A stretch of DNA of 64,000 nt. It comes from Rhodobacteraceae bacterium Alg231-04 (GTDB lineage Bacteria > Pseudomonadota > Alphaproteobacteria > Rhodobacterales > Rhodobacteraceae). Each line of letters begins with the position of its first letter. Position 1 is the stretch's first letter. Below the pieces are notes generated by a model. The model saw only the letters and a program-made list of their open reading frames with translations. It was not told where the DNA came from and made no database searches. The stretch spans positions 1-64,000 of the forward strand of contig FREY01000006.1 of NCBI GenBank assembly GCA_900143635.1, written 5' to 3'. This document shows, in pieces, positions 7,832 through 16,042 of the stretch. Made by a program: the position numbers and the translations under genes.

Positions 7832-8737
7832 TTACTGCATCTGCAGCTTGCGGGCTTCAACCTTCGCCAGCCGGATCAGCTCCTGCATATAAGGCTTGTC
7901 ACGGTCTTCGCTGCGGATCGCCGCATAGAGGCTGCGGGTGACACCGTCCTTGGTCAGTGGCCGGGTGACATAATCGGAGGAGTATTTCACCTCGCGCACC
8001 ACCCAGTCGGGCAGCACCGACACGCCCCGGTTTGAGGCTACCAGCAACAGGATCACCGCTGTCAGCTCCACCTGACGGATCGCCTGCGGTTCCACCCCTG
8101 CCGGGGTCAGCAGCTGGCTGAAGATATCCAGCCGCGATTTTTCCACCGGATAGGTGATCAATGTCTGATCGGCGAAATCCGCTGCCTCGATAAAGGGTTT
8201 TTTTGCCAGCGGATGCAGGGCCGAAGCCACAAAAACCGGTGCGTAATCAAACAATTCGATGAATTCGACACCCGGAATGACCTCCGGATCCGAGGACACC
8301 ACCAGATCAACCTCTTCCTTTTGCAGCGCGGGCAATGCGTCAAAGGCAAGACCGGGGCGAATATCCACATCTACATCCGGCCAGTTGCGACGGAACCCTT
8401 CCAGCACCGGAAACAGCCACTCGAAACAGGCGTGGCATTCGATGGCGATATGCATCCGGCCCGTATTGCCATCCCGCAGCGCACTGAATTCCGCCTGCAT
8501 GCTTTCGATCTGCGGCAGCACCTGTTCTGCCAGCCGCAACAGGCGCAGCCCCGCCGCCGAGAGCTTCATTGGCTTGGACTTGCGGATGAACAGCTCCACC
8601 CCGGCCTGATCCTCCAGCCCTTTGATCTGATGACTCAGCGCGCTTTGGGTGATGTTCAGCTGATCTGCCGCCCGCGCCAGACCACCGGCCTGGTGAATGG
8701 CCTTGATGCTGCGAAGATGACGGAATTCGATATGCAT
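7832..8737 (-). CDS. LysR-family regulator, MetR-like, divergent from metF
   Basis: This 301-residue LysR-type regulator has an N-terminal winged helix (residues about 3-62, with ARAADQLNITQSALSHQIKGLED) and a two-subdomain effector-binding region to the C-terminus. The start at 8737 gives the canonical family N-terminus MHIEFRHL; the longer open frame running back over metF is antisense and rejected. It faces metF across 81 bp. In many proteobacteria MetR controls metE, metF and metH with homocysteine as co-inducer. That and the position make a MetR-like role the best guess. Confidence 0.88.
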   Translation of the reverse strand: MHIEFRHLRSIKAIHQAGGLARAADQLNITQSALSHQIKGLEDQAGVELFIRKSKPMKLSAAGLRLLRLAEQVLPQIESMQAEFSALRDGNTGRMHIAIECHACFEWLFPVLEGFRRNWPDVDVDIRPGLAFDALPALQKEEVDLVVSSDPEVIPGVEFIELFDYAPVFVASALHPLAKKPFIEAADFADQTLITYPVEKSRLDIFSQLLTPAGVEPQAIRQVELTAVILLLVASNRGVSVLPDWVVREVKYSSDYVTRPLTKDGVTRSLYAAIRSEDRDKPYMQELIRLAKVEARKLQMQ

Positions 8738-8775
8738 TATTCGATTTCGCTCATGTTGTTCTTGAAGATTATGAA

Positions 8776-8788
8776 GTTGTCTCACAAC
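8776..8788. promoter_or_regulatory. Inverted repeat in the LysR-metF intergenic region
   Basis: GTTGT-CTC-ACAAC is a perfect 5-3-5 inverted repeat located 30-43 bp before the metF start. The LysR promoter must also lie in this 81-bp gap. LysR-family sites are usually T-N11-A dyads, and this one fits only loosely. A role as an operator is a guess. Confidence 0.25.
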
Positions 8789-8818
8789 CGGCCGGATGCC
8801 ACAAGAGGGCAACCCGAA

Positions 8819-9700
8819 ATGGAGACTATGATGACGACGCCCCGGATTTCTTTTGAGTTTTTCCCTCCCCAGAACCTGGAGGCGTCTTTTCGGCTGTGGG
8901 ATACGGTTCAAGTGCTCGCCCCGCTGGGACCGCGTTTTGTCTCTGTCACCTACGGTGCCGGTGGCACCACGCGGGATCTGACCCGCGATGCGGTGGCAAC
9001 CCTGCACAAATCCTCTGGCCTGAACGTGGCGGCGCATCTGACCTGCGTGAATGCCAGCCGTGAAGAAACGCTGGCCATTGCCCACCAGTTTGCCGAAGCC
9101 GGTGTGTCGGAAATTGTGGCCCTGCGCGGCGACCCGCCCAAGGGCGCCGGCCAGTTCACCCCTCACCCCGAAGGGTTCGCCAATTCGGTTGAGCTGATCG
9201 AAGCGCTGGCAGAGACCGGCGATTTCTCGATCCGGGTGGGCGCCTATCCGGACCGCCACCCCGAGGCTGCCAGCGATACGGCAGATGTGGACTGGCTGAA
9301 GCGCAAACTGGATGCCGGTGCCGATGAGGCGCTGACCCAGTTCTTTTTTGAAGCTGAAACATTCTTCCGCTTCCGTGACAAATGCGAAAAAGCAGGCATC
9401 GACGGCTCCAAACTCACCCCCGGCATCCTGCCAATCGAGAACTGGAAGGGCACCCGCAATTTCGCCAAACGCTGCGGCACTGAGGTCCCGCAGTGGCTGG
9501 AAGATGCGTTTGCCAAGGCAGAGCGTGACGACCGCGAAGACCTGTTGGCCACAGCGCTGTGTTCTGAACTGTGTTCTGAACTGATCGAGGGCGGTGCGGA
9601 TGCGTTGCACTTCTATACGCTGAACCGGCCCGAGCTGACCCGCGACGTCTGTTTCGCCCTTGGCATCACACCGGACGTGGCGCTGGAAAACGTCGCCTGA
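8819..9700 (+). CDS. metF: Methylenetetrahydrofolate reductase
   Basis: MetF reduces 5,10-methylene-THF to 5-methyl-THF with FAD and NAD(P)H, supplying the methyl group for methionine. The 293 residues show the barrel signatures RISFEFFPP (start), FVSVTYGAGG, VALRGDPP, FFFEAETFFRF and LHFYTLNRPELT. The start is ambiguous: ATG at 8819 has AGAGGG 10 bases upstream, and ATGs at 8828 and 8831 follow. Near the C-terminus a 12-base unit is duplicated (CSELCSEL). It stands alone and is divergent from the LysR gene. Confidence 0.96.
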   Translation: METMMTTPRISFEFFPPQNLEASFRLWDTVQVLAPLGPRFVSVTYGAGGTTRDLTRDAVATLHKSSGLNVAAHLTCVNASREETLAIAHQFAEAGVSEIVALRGDPPKGAGQFTPHPEGFANSVELIEALAETGDFSIRVGAYPDRHPEAASDTADVDWLKRKLDAGADEALTQFFFEAETFFRFRDKCEKAGIDGSKLTPGILPIENWKGTRNFAKRCGTEVPQWLEDAFAKAERDDREDLLATALCSELCSELIEGGADALHFYTLNRPELTRDVCFALGITPDVALENVA

Positions 9701-9720
9701 TCTTCGCTATGCGGTCATGA

Positions 9721-10842
9721 TCAGGATGCGCTTTCTTTGGCGGCATTCTCAAGGCAGGCTGTTGGTTTTGGCGCGGGTTTGGCAAGCATCTGCCAGCCCT
9801 TCGCCTTGACCTGCGGCGATGTCCCACCAACACTGCAATGCAACCGTTCGCTGGCGTCCAGACCGACCCGGCGGCGGGCCCGCAGCAGAAAAATCTTACC
9901 CCAACCGCGCCACGTGCCAACCGATGGCCCCGCCGGGTTCACCGAAAAGCGCATGCGCCAGTCCAGCGGCAGCGGTAGGCCGCAATCCTCGGCCCGCTCC
10001 AGCATCCAGATCAGCGACACATTGGACAGGGGCCGGGCCACCTCATAGCCGCCCAGCTGGCCGCCCACGTCGCCATGGGCACCACGAAACCAGACCTGTT
10101 CCACATGGCCCTGCCAGCCGGATGGGCAATCCCAGAGCACCGGCTCAAAGACTTCGCGGGTTTCATCCAGTGCCACGGCGTGAAAGCCGTTTTTGACGTG
10201 CCGCCCCAGCTGATGGTTGTGAAAGGCATGGCGCGCCTCGGCCCAGCGCCACAAGAGGGGCAGCCGCAGGCCAAGCGCCTTGACCGTGTCCCAGACGCCG
10301 ACCATTTCGATCTGCACATCCTGATGACAAAAGGCGGCAGTGAACTGGGGCGTCACCTTGCATTCACCGTTGCGTTCATAGTGTCGGTAAGCGGTGCGGA
10401 TATTGCGCACGGTGGCATGTTCCGCCTTCAGCAGGCCCACCCGGTCGATCACCCCAGCCAGCGAGCGCACCGCATAAGCGCCGCGCGAATAGCCGATCAG
10501 GTAGATCCGGTCGCCCGGACGATAGCGCGAGGCAAGATAACCATAGGCCCGGCGGATCTGGCGGTTGATGCCGCGCCCCATCAGCACGTCCAGCGTGGTT
10601 TTCCAGCTGGTCCATTGCACGCCGGCCTCATAGAAGACGGACACCCGCCCGCCCATTTCGCGGCACAGGCGATAGGTCATGCCGGCATGGGTTTCATGGC
10701 CTGCTTCCAGCGTCGACATTGTGCCGTCCAGAATGATCACATGGGCCATCGGCCCGCGCGGCTTGGATTCGCCAGAATGCTCGGACCGCAAAGGCCGGCC
10801 GAGCCATCCGATAACCCGTTTACTGAACCGCGTCAGAAACAT
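9721..10842 (-). CDS. DUF2235 alpha/beta-hydrolase-like protein
   Basis: This 373-residue protein carries the DUF2235 signatures: an N-terminal IILDGTMST, the GYSRGAYAVRSLAG nucleophile elbow (Ser within GxSxG), VGVWDTVKALG, and WFRGAHGDVGGQ with a probable catalytic Asp/His. DUF2235 proteins include type VI secretion phospholipase effectors, but many are stand-alone proteins of unknown role. No VgrG, PAAR or other T6SS gene is nearby. The start at 10842 is chosen because GGAGAG lies 8 bases upstream; a longer frame to 10938 exists. It is convergent with metF, with stops 20 bp apart. Confidence 0.85.
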   Translation of the reverse strand: MFLTRFSKRVIGWLGRPLRSEHSGESKPRGPMAHVIILDGTMSTLEAGHETHAGMTYRLCREMGGRVSVFYEAGVQWTSWKTTLDVLMGRGINRQIRRAYGYLASRYRPGDRIYLIGYSRGAYAVRSLAGVIDRVGLLKAEHATVRNIRTAYRHYERNGECKVTPQFTAAFCHQDVQIEMVGVWDTVKALGLRLPLLWRWAEARHAFHNHQLGRHVKNGFHAVALDETREVFEPVLWDCPSGWQGHVEQVWFRGAHGDVGGQLGGYEVARPLSNVSLIWMLERAEDCGLPLPLDWRMRFSVNPAGPSVGTWRGWGKIFLLRARRRVGLDASERLHCSVGGTSPQVKAKGWQMLAKPAPKPTACLENAAKESAS

Positions 10843-11185
10843 CCCGTATTGCTCTCCAAGGTCTAAGAGGGGCACGCGCCGACCCGTGCAGCCGACCGCC
10901 GCTCTCCTGCGCGATGCTAGGCACCGCAATTGCGTCATTAACCTGCGCCCCGGCCCGATCGGCCATGCAGCAGTCCGTCATCCCCATGGATCCCGCCGCA
11001 AAGGGCGCCTTTATACAAGTATGGCCAAGATCGGGATCGTCCACCATCGCCTGCAGGTCACACAGGTCAAACGATAGCGTGAAGAAACGCCCCTGAAGGT
11101 CATAGACAACCTGATTGTCAGCTGCTGAAATCACCTGGAGTTCCCCATTTGACGGCCCATCTTCGTGACCTTCAGGGTTTCGCAA
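10820..11185 (-). CDS. Possible hypothetical protein, unrecognised
   Basis: This 121-codon frame runs from a TTG and overlaps the start of the DUF2235 gene by 23 bp. It is open for another 13 codons upstream. The first ~70 residues look plausible as protein (ELQVISAADNQVVYDLQGRFF, with a hydrophobic and acidic pattern). The C-terminal ~40 residues look like translated noncoding DNA. No family is recognised and no ribosome binding site is clear. It may be a decayed gene or chance; no function is proposed. Confidence 0.22.
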   Translation of the reverse strand: MRNPEGHEDGPSNGELQVISAADNQVVYDLQGRFFTLSFDLCDLQAMVDDPDLGHTCIKAPFAAGSMGMTDCCMADRAGAQVNDAIAVPSIAQESGGRLHGSARAPLRPWRAIRDVSDAVQ

Positions 11186-11235
11186 AATGCTTTCGATAAG
11201 GTAACGAAGCGCGCGCCAATATAGTTAACCACTCC

Positions 11236-11328
11236 CTAAACCGCCTCAAATCCCATGGTCGCGGCCAGCATAAAGCAAAGATTGCCCCCGGTGATGAAGG
11301 CGCCCAAGGCACTACCGGTCATCCGCAT
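11236..11328 (-). CDS. Possible 30-residue small membrane protein
   Basis: An ATG at 11328 opens a 30-codon frame with the hydrophobic stretch ALGAFITGGNLCFMLAATMG, long enough for one transmembrane helix. AGGCG lies 2-3 bases upstream, close for a ribosome binding site. It lies in a ~690-bp gap between the DUF2235 gene and valS with no other convincing gene. Small hydrophobic frames arise by chance, so this is only a candidate. Confidence 0.22.
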   Translation of the reverse strand: MRMTGSALGAFITGGNLCFMLAATMGFEAV

Positions 11329-11531
11329 TCGCCTGTCAACGTTTGCGAAAATCCGACCCGGCGCGGCGACGGGGGGCGGTGCCAGGGGCGCAGGTTAGCG
11401 GCCTTGCACCGCGGAAAGCCCCGCCACAGCCGACCCCGCCTGCCATCAGGCGGCAATCCCGGCTTCCCCTTTGGCCACGCATTCGATAAGGGTGCCCGCG
11501 ACCCTTTTTAGATGACCGCAGGACCGAACGC

Positions 11532-14500
11532 ATGGCGATGGAAAAATCCTTCAATGCAGCCGAGGCGGAGAGCCGCCTCTACCAAGCTTGGGAAAAAGCA
11601 GGCTGTTTCACCGCAGGGGCAAACGCCAAACCGGGCGCTTCCTCCTACTGTATCATGATCCCGCCGCCGAACGTCACCGGCGTTCTGCATATGGGCCATG
11701 CGTTCAACAACACGCTGCAGGACATTCTGATCCGCTGGAAACGCATGCAGGGCTTTGACACCCTGTGGCAGCCCGGCACTGACCACGCAGGCATCGCGAC
11801 GCAGATGGTGGTTGAGCGTGAGCTGGCCAAAGAGGGCAAGAAACGCACCGATTTTGACCGGCCCGATTTTCTGGCCAAGATCTGGGAGTGGAAAGAACAG
11901 TCCGGCGGGACCATCATCAACCAGCTGAAGCGCCTTGGCGCCTCCTGTGATTTTGACCGCACGGCCTTTACCATGGCAGGTGCCGCCGGTGACACGCGCA
12001 CTGGCCACGAAAACTCCCCCAACTTCCACGATGCCGTCATCAAGGTCTTTGTGGAGATGTATAACAAGGGGCTGATCTACCGCGGCAAGCGGCTGGTAAA
12101 CTGGGACCCGCATTTCGAGACCGCGATCTCGGATCTGGAAGTCGAAAACATCGAAACACCCGGCCACATGTGGCACTTCAAGTACCCGCTCGCCAATGGT
12201 GCGACATATGAGTATTTGGAAAAAGATGAAGACGGCAATGTGACCTTCCGCGAGGAACGCGATTACATCTCCATCGCCACCACCCGCCCCGAAACCATGC
12301 TGGGCGACGGCGCGGTTGCGGTGCATCCTTCGGACGAGCGTTACGCGCCCATCGTTGGTATGCTCTGCGAAATCCCGGTCGGCCCAAAAGAACAGCGCCG
12401 CCTGATCCCGATCATCACCGACGAGTATCCGGACAAGGACTTTGGGTCTGGCGCGGTGAAGATCACCGGCGCGCATGATTTCAATGACTATCAGGTCGCC
12501 AAACGCGGCGGCATCCCGATGTACAACCTGATGGACACCAAGGCCAACATGCGGGCCGACGGCGCGCCCTATGCTAAGGAAGCCGCCACCGCGCAGGCCA
12601 TCGCCAATGGCGAGACGAAGTTCACCGAGGCGTTGATCGCGGGAATGAACCTGGTGCCCGAAGAATACCGCGGTCTCGACCGCTTCGAGGCCCGCAAGCG
12701 CGTGGTCGCCGACATCACCGCCGAAGGTTTGGCCGTGATGGAGACCATCACCAAGACGGTCAAAGACGAAGACGGCAACGAGTCCGAAGTGGCCGAGACC
12801 GTGCCGATGGTCGAAAACAAACCGATCATGCAGCCTTTTGGGGATCGCTCCAAAGTGGTGATCGAACCGATGCTGACCGACCAGTGGTTTGTTGATGCGG
12901 AGAAAATCGTCGGCCCGGCGCTGGACGCGGTGAAAGACGGCACCGTGAAGATCCTGCCGGAGAGCGGCGAGAAGACCTATTACCACTGGCTGGAAAACAT
13001 CGAGCCCTGGTGCATCTCGCGCCAGCTCTGGTGGGGTCACCAGATCCCAGTGTGGTACGGCGCGAAGAACGCCGCTGATCGCCTCGCCGATCCGTCCCGG
13101 ATCATGGAACCGAAGGCCTTCTGTGCAACATCCGAGAAAGAAGCTCGGAAGGCAGCAGAGGCTTACTACGATGATGGACTGCCAGTTCTGTTTGAGGGTG
13201 AAACTGGCCCCAAAGGGCCTAATCAGAACCCCGGTGCAGAAGATGGCAAGTTCCACGTACAGCAGACCGCGCACGGTCTCTGGCGCGATCCCGACGTGCT
13301 GGACACCTGGTTCTCCTCCGGCCTCTGGCCGATCGGCACGCTGGGCTGGCCGGAAAACACGGCGGAGATGCAGAAGTACTTCCCGACCTCGACCTTGGTG
13401 ACTGGGCAGGACATCCTGTTCTTCTGGGTCGCGCGGATGATGATGATGCAGCTCGCCGTTGTGGACCAGATCCCGTTTGACACCGTCTACCTCCACGGCC
13501 TCGTGCGCGATGCCAAGGGCAAGAAGATGTCGAAATCCACCGGCAACGTGGTCGACCCGCTGGAGATCATTGACGAATACGGTGCCGATGCGCTGCGCTT
13601 CACTAATGCGGCCATGGCCTCGCTTGGCGGCGTGCTGAAGCTGGACATGAAGCGGATCGAAGGCTACCGGAACTTCGTCACCAAGATCTGGCAGGCGTCC
13701 TCCTATGGCGACAGCCAGATTGATGCCTTCAGTGCGACACGCGGTGCCGAGCCGCCGAAAACCACCCTGCCGCTGAACCGCTGGATCGTTGGTGAGGTCG
13801 CCAAAGTGCGTGAAGAGGTGGACGAAGCGTTCGAGGCCTTCCGCTTCAACGACGCCGCCAATGCGCTTTATTCCTTCTTCTGGAACACCTTTTGTGCGCG
13901 CTATCTGGAATTCACCAAGCCGGTGTTCCACGACGGCGAACAGGCGGCCAAGGACGAAACCCAGGCGACTTACGCATGGGCCATCGATCAGGCGCTGATC
14001 CTGATGCACCCGATCATGCCTTTCGTGACGGAAGAGATCTGGAATGTGACCGAAGGCCGTGGCTTTGCCTCTGGCGCTGCTGGCGACATGCTGGCCCATG
14101 CCGCATGGCCGACCTATACAGCCGCTGATCTGGTGGACGCCGAGGCTGAGGCAGAGATGAACTGGGTCATCGCAGTGATCGACAATGTGCGCTCTGCCCG
14201 TGCCCAGCTGAACGTGCCAGCAGGCTCCATCGTGCCAATGCTGGTGACGGAAATTGACGCCGCTGGTCAGTCCTACTGGGATCGCAACGGCGCGCTGATC
14301 CAGCGCTTTGCCCGCATCGAAAGCCTGACCCACGCGCAAGATCTGCCCAAGGGCTGCATCTCGATCCCTGCCCCCGGCGCTTCCTTTGCGCTGCCACTGG
14401 CCGACATCATTGATGTGGCTGCCGAAAAAGCGCGTCAGGAAAAGAACCTCGGCAAGTTGGCCAAGGAGTTGGGCGGGTTGCGCGGTCGGTTGAAGAACCC

Positions 14501-14621
14501 CAAGTTCGCGGCCTCGGCCCCGGAAGAGGTGGTCGCCGAAGCCCGCGCCAATCTGGCCTTGCGCGAAGAGGAAGAAGCCAAGGTGAAAGACGCGCTTGCG
14601 CGCCTTGCCGAAATCGGCTGA
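11532..14621 (+). CDS. valS: Valyl-tRNA synthetase
   Basis: This class I aminoacyl-tRNA synthetase charges tRNA-Val. The HIGH motif appears as HMGH at residues 53-56 (PPPNVTGVLHMGHAF), and KMSKS is intact at 665-669. An editing (CP1) domain with TTRPETMLGDGAVAVHP lies between them, and ISRQLWWGHQIPVWY precedes the KMSKS half. The C-terminal ~80 residues form the tRNA-binding coiled coil (EKNLGKLAKELGGLRGRLKNPKF). At 1029 residues it is somewhat longer than E. coli ValRS (951), with extra sequence in the middle of the catalytic/editing region. AGGA lies about 9 bases before the ATG. It is monocistronic, with a terminator just downstream. Confidence 0.98.
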   Translation: MAMEKSFNAAEAESRLYQAWEKAGCFTAGANAKPGASSYCIMIPPPNVTGVLHMGHAFNNTLQDILIRWKRMQGFDTLWQPGTDHAGIATQMVVERELAKEGKKRTDFDRPDFLAKIWEWKEQSGGTIINQLKRLGASCDFDRTAFTMAGAAGDTRTGHENSPNFHDAVIKVFVEMYNKGLIYRGKRLVNWDPHFETAISDLEVENIETPGHMWHFKYPLANGATYEYLEKDEDGNVTFREERDYISIATTRPETMLGDGAVAVHPSDERYAPIVGMLCEIPVGPKEQRRLIPIITDEYPDKDFGSGAVKITGAHDFNDYQVAKRGGIPMYNLMDTKANMRADGAPYAKEAATAQAIANGETKFTEALIAGMNLVPEEYRGLDRFEARKRVVADITAEGLAVMETITKTVKDEDGNESEVAETVPMVENKPIMQPFGDRSKVVIEPMLTDQWFVDAEKIVGPALDAVKDGTVKILPESGEKTYYHWLENIEPWCISRQLWWGHQIPVWYGAKNAADRLADPSRIMEPKAFCATSEKEARKAAEAYYDDGLPVLFEGETGPKGPNQNPGAEDGKFHVQQTAHGLWRDPDVLDTWFSSGLWPIGTLGWPENTAEMQKYFPTSTLVTGQDILFFWVARMMMMQLAVVDQIPFDTVYLHGLVRDAKGKKMSKSTGNVVDPLEIIDEYGADALRFTNAAMASLGGVLKLDMKRIEGYRNFVTKIWQASSYGDSQIDAFSATRGAEPPKTTLPLNRWIVGEVAKVREEVDEAFEAFRFNDAANALYSFFWNTFCARYLEFTKPVFHDGEQAAKDETQATYAWAIDQALILMHPIMPFVTEEIWNVTEGRGFASGAAGDMLAHAAWPTYTAADLVDAEAEAEMNWVIAVIDNVRSARAQLNVPAGSIVPMLVTEIDAAGQSYWDRNGALIQRFARIESLTHAQDLPKGCISIPAPGASFALPLADIIDVAAEKARQEKNLGKLAKELGGLRGRLKNPKFAASAPEEVVAEARANLALREEEEAKVKDALARLAEIG

Positions 14622-14640
14622 TCCGCCCGCAAATGATTGA

Positions 14641-14669
14641 AAACGCCTGCCCCCGCGGCAGGCGTTTTT
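14641..14669 (+). terminator. Rho-independent terminator after valS
   Basis: AAACGCCTGCC (14641-14651) pairs perfectly with GGCAGGCGTTT (14657-14667), and the run of T continues to 14669. It sits 20 bp after the valS stop. Confidence 0.92.
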
Positions 14670-14804
14670 CCTGCCGATCCACTTTTACGGTTTCGGCGCT
14701 GCATCGCCTGACATCGTAGCGGGGAATTTCTGCGCTGCAGGCCCATTGCAAAGCCGACGGTTCTGGGCCAGCCTGCCGGAAAGACAACCGTTGGGGAGAT
14801 GGGC

Positions 14805-15098
14805 ATGCCGAAAGGCTACTGGGTTGCGCATGTGGATGTGCACGACATGGACCGCTACAAGGACTATATTGCCGCCAATGGGGTGGCATTTGCCGAGTAC
14901 GGAGCGCAGTTCTTAATCCGTGGCGGCGCGCAGGATGTTGTCGAAGGTGAGATACGGTCGCGGACCGTAGTCCTCGAATTCAAGGATCTCGCCACGGCCA
15001 AGGCCTGTTATGCTTCGGTTGCTTATCAGGATGCCAAGGCGCTGCGCGATCCGGTCTCCAATGGCGATCTGGCAATCGTCGAGGGCTACACTGGGTAG
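14805..15098 (+). CDS. DUF1330 family protein (dimeric ferredoxin-like fold)
   Basis: This 97-residue protein matches the DUF1330 pattern: GYWVAHVDVHDMDRYKDYI at the start, a central FLIRGG, VVLEFKDLATAKACYASVAYQDAKALR, and a C-terminal LAIVEGY. The fold is a small alpha/beta barrel dimer related to antibiotic-biosynthesis monooxygenase domains; the biological role is unknown. The start at 14805 is preferred over the ATG at 14799 because GGGGAG is then 6 bases upstream. It stands alone between the valS terminator and the TerB pair. Confidence 0.88.
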   Translation: MPKGYWVAHVDVHDMDRYKDYIAANGVAFAEYGAQFLIRGGAQDVVEGEIRSRTVVLEFKDLATAKACYASVAYQDAKALRDPVSNGDLAIVEGYTG

Positions 15099-15134
15099 CT
15101 ATCTGTTGGCATTACTCAATCAGGGGTGTATTAA

Positions 15135-15602
15135 ATGCCTATGTTGAAAAAGTTTTTTGCGGCCTTTCGCCCACCGGAGCCGCCGGCGCTCCCCGATCCG
15201 GATGCCGAACTGGCACTGGGGGCCTTGCTGGTGCGGGTGGCCAAGTCTGATCGCAGCTATCAGGTTGAGGAGATCAGCCTGATCGACCGCATTCTGGCGC
15301 GGCTCTATCAGCACAATGCGCTTGAGGCCGCCAAGGTGCGCGCCACCTGTGAAAAACTGCACTCTGCTGCGCCGGAAACCGATACTTTCGGCAGGCTGAT
15401 CCGCGAGACCACCGGTCTGGAGGAACGTCTGGCGGCGCTGGATGCGCTGTGGGAAGTGGTGCTGGCCGACGGCAATGAAGGTGAAGGTGAAATCCGTATC
15501 GTCGAAGACGCGCGCAAGGCGATGGGGCTGAGCGTGATAGACAGCGACCGGGCCCATGAACGCGCCCGCAAAAAATCTGCTGCGGCAGCCGGAGAAGACT
15601 GA
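15135..15602 (+). CDS. TerB-family protein, first of a tandem pair
   Basis: The 155 residues form a single all-helical TerB-like domain (about 25-145). It has the acidic pattern of the family, ALGALLVRVAKSDRSYQVEEISLIDRIL and LWEVVLADGNEGEGEIRIVEDARKAMGL. TerB domains occur in tellurite-resistance proteins and at the N-terminus of the DjlA co-chaperone, and bind metal in some cases; most stand-alone members have no known role. There is no signal peptide. It overlaps the next gene by one base (TGATG), and the two are clear paralogues, so a heterodimer is possible. Confidence 0.85.
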   Translation: MPMLKKFFAAFRPPEPPALPDPDAELALGALLVRVAKSDRSYQVEEISLIDRILARLYQHNALEAAKVRATCEKLHSAAPETDTFGRLIRETTGLEERLAALDALWEVVLADGNEGEGEIRIVEDARKAMGLSVIDSDRAHERARKKSAAAAGED

Positions 15603-16042
15603 TGTTCAAAGAACTGCTGAACCGGCTGTTGGAGCCGGCCCCCGCCCGTGTTGGCGGCGAAGACTCTCGGCTGGCGCTCTGCGCACTTTTGGTGCGCATT
15701 GCCCGCTCGGATCACAACTATGCCGACGTCGAGGCAGACCGCATCGACCGCATCAATCAGGCCCGCTATGGGCTGGACATCGGCAGCGCCATCATCCTGC
15801 GCGAACAGGCCGAAGCGATGGAGGCCGAGGCGCCGGACACCGTCCGCTTTACCCGCGCCATCAAAGATGCGGTTGAACTGGACGAGCGCATTGGCGTGGT
15901 CGAAGCCCTGTGGCAGGTGGCACTGGCCGATGGTGAGCGCGATTCCAGCGAGGACGCATTGCTGCGGCTGGCCTCCAATCTGCTAGGGGTCTCCGATGTG
16001 GAAAGCGCCAAGGCGCGACAGCGAGTGGAAAAACAACAGTGA
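15602..16042 (+). CDS. TerB-family protein, second of a tandem pair
   Basis: This 146-residue paralogue of the preceding gene has the same helical plan and matching motifs (LALCALLVRIARSDHNYADVEADRIDRI; LWQVALADGERDSSEDALLRLASNLLGV). It begins on the last base of the preceding stop and overlaps the following GTG start, so three genes appear translationally coupled. Domain identity is secure; function is not. The tandem arrangement may be an old duplication. Confidence 0.85.
   Translation: MFKELLNRLLEPAPARVGGEDSRLALCALLVRIARSDHNYADVEADRIDRINQARYGLDIGSAIILREQAEAMEAEAPDTVRFTRAIKDAVELDERIGVVEALWQVALADGERDSSEDALLRLASNLLGVSDVESAKARQRVEKQQ

Noticed and set aside
9557-9582. Tandem 12-bp duplication in metF (CSELCSEL)
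   Set aside because: It keeps the frame and lies in a helical surface region; it may simply be native sequence, so it was not raised as a finding.
7832-9610. 592-codon minus-strand frame over metF and the LysR gene
   Set aside because: Only the last 301 codons are LysR-like; the rest is antisense to metF, which has all family motifs.
11508-14339. 943-codon minus-strand frame opposite valS
   Set aside because: It is the shadow of valS produced by high-GC codon bias; no protein family is recognised and valS is complete on the plus strand.
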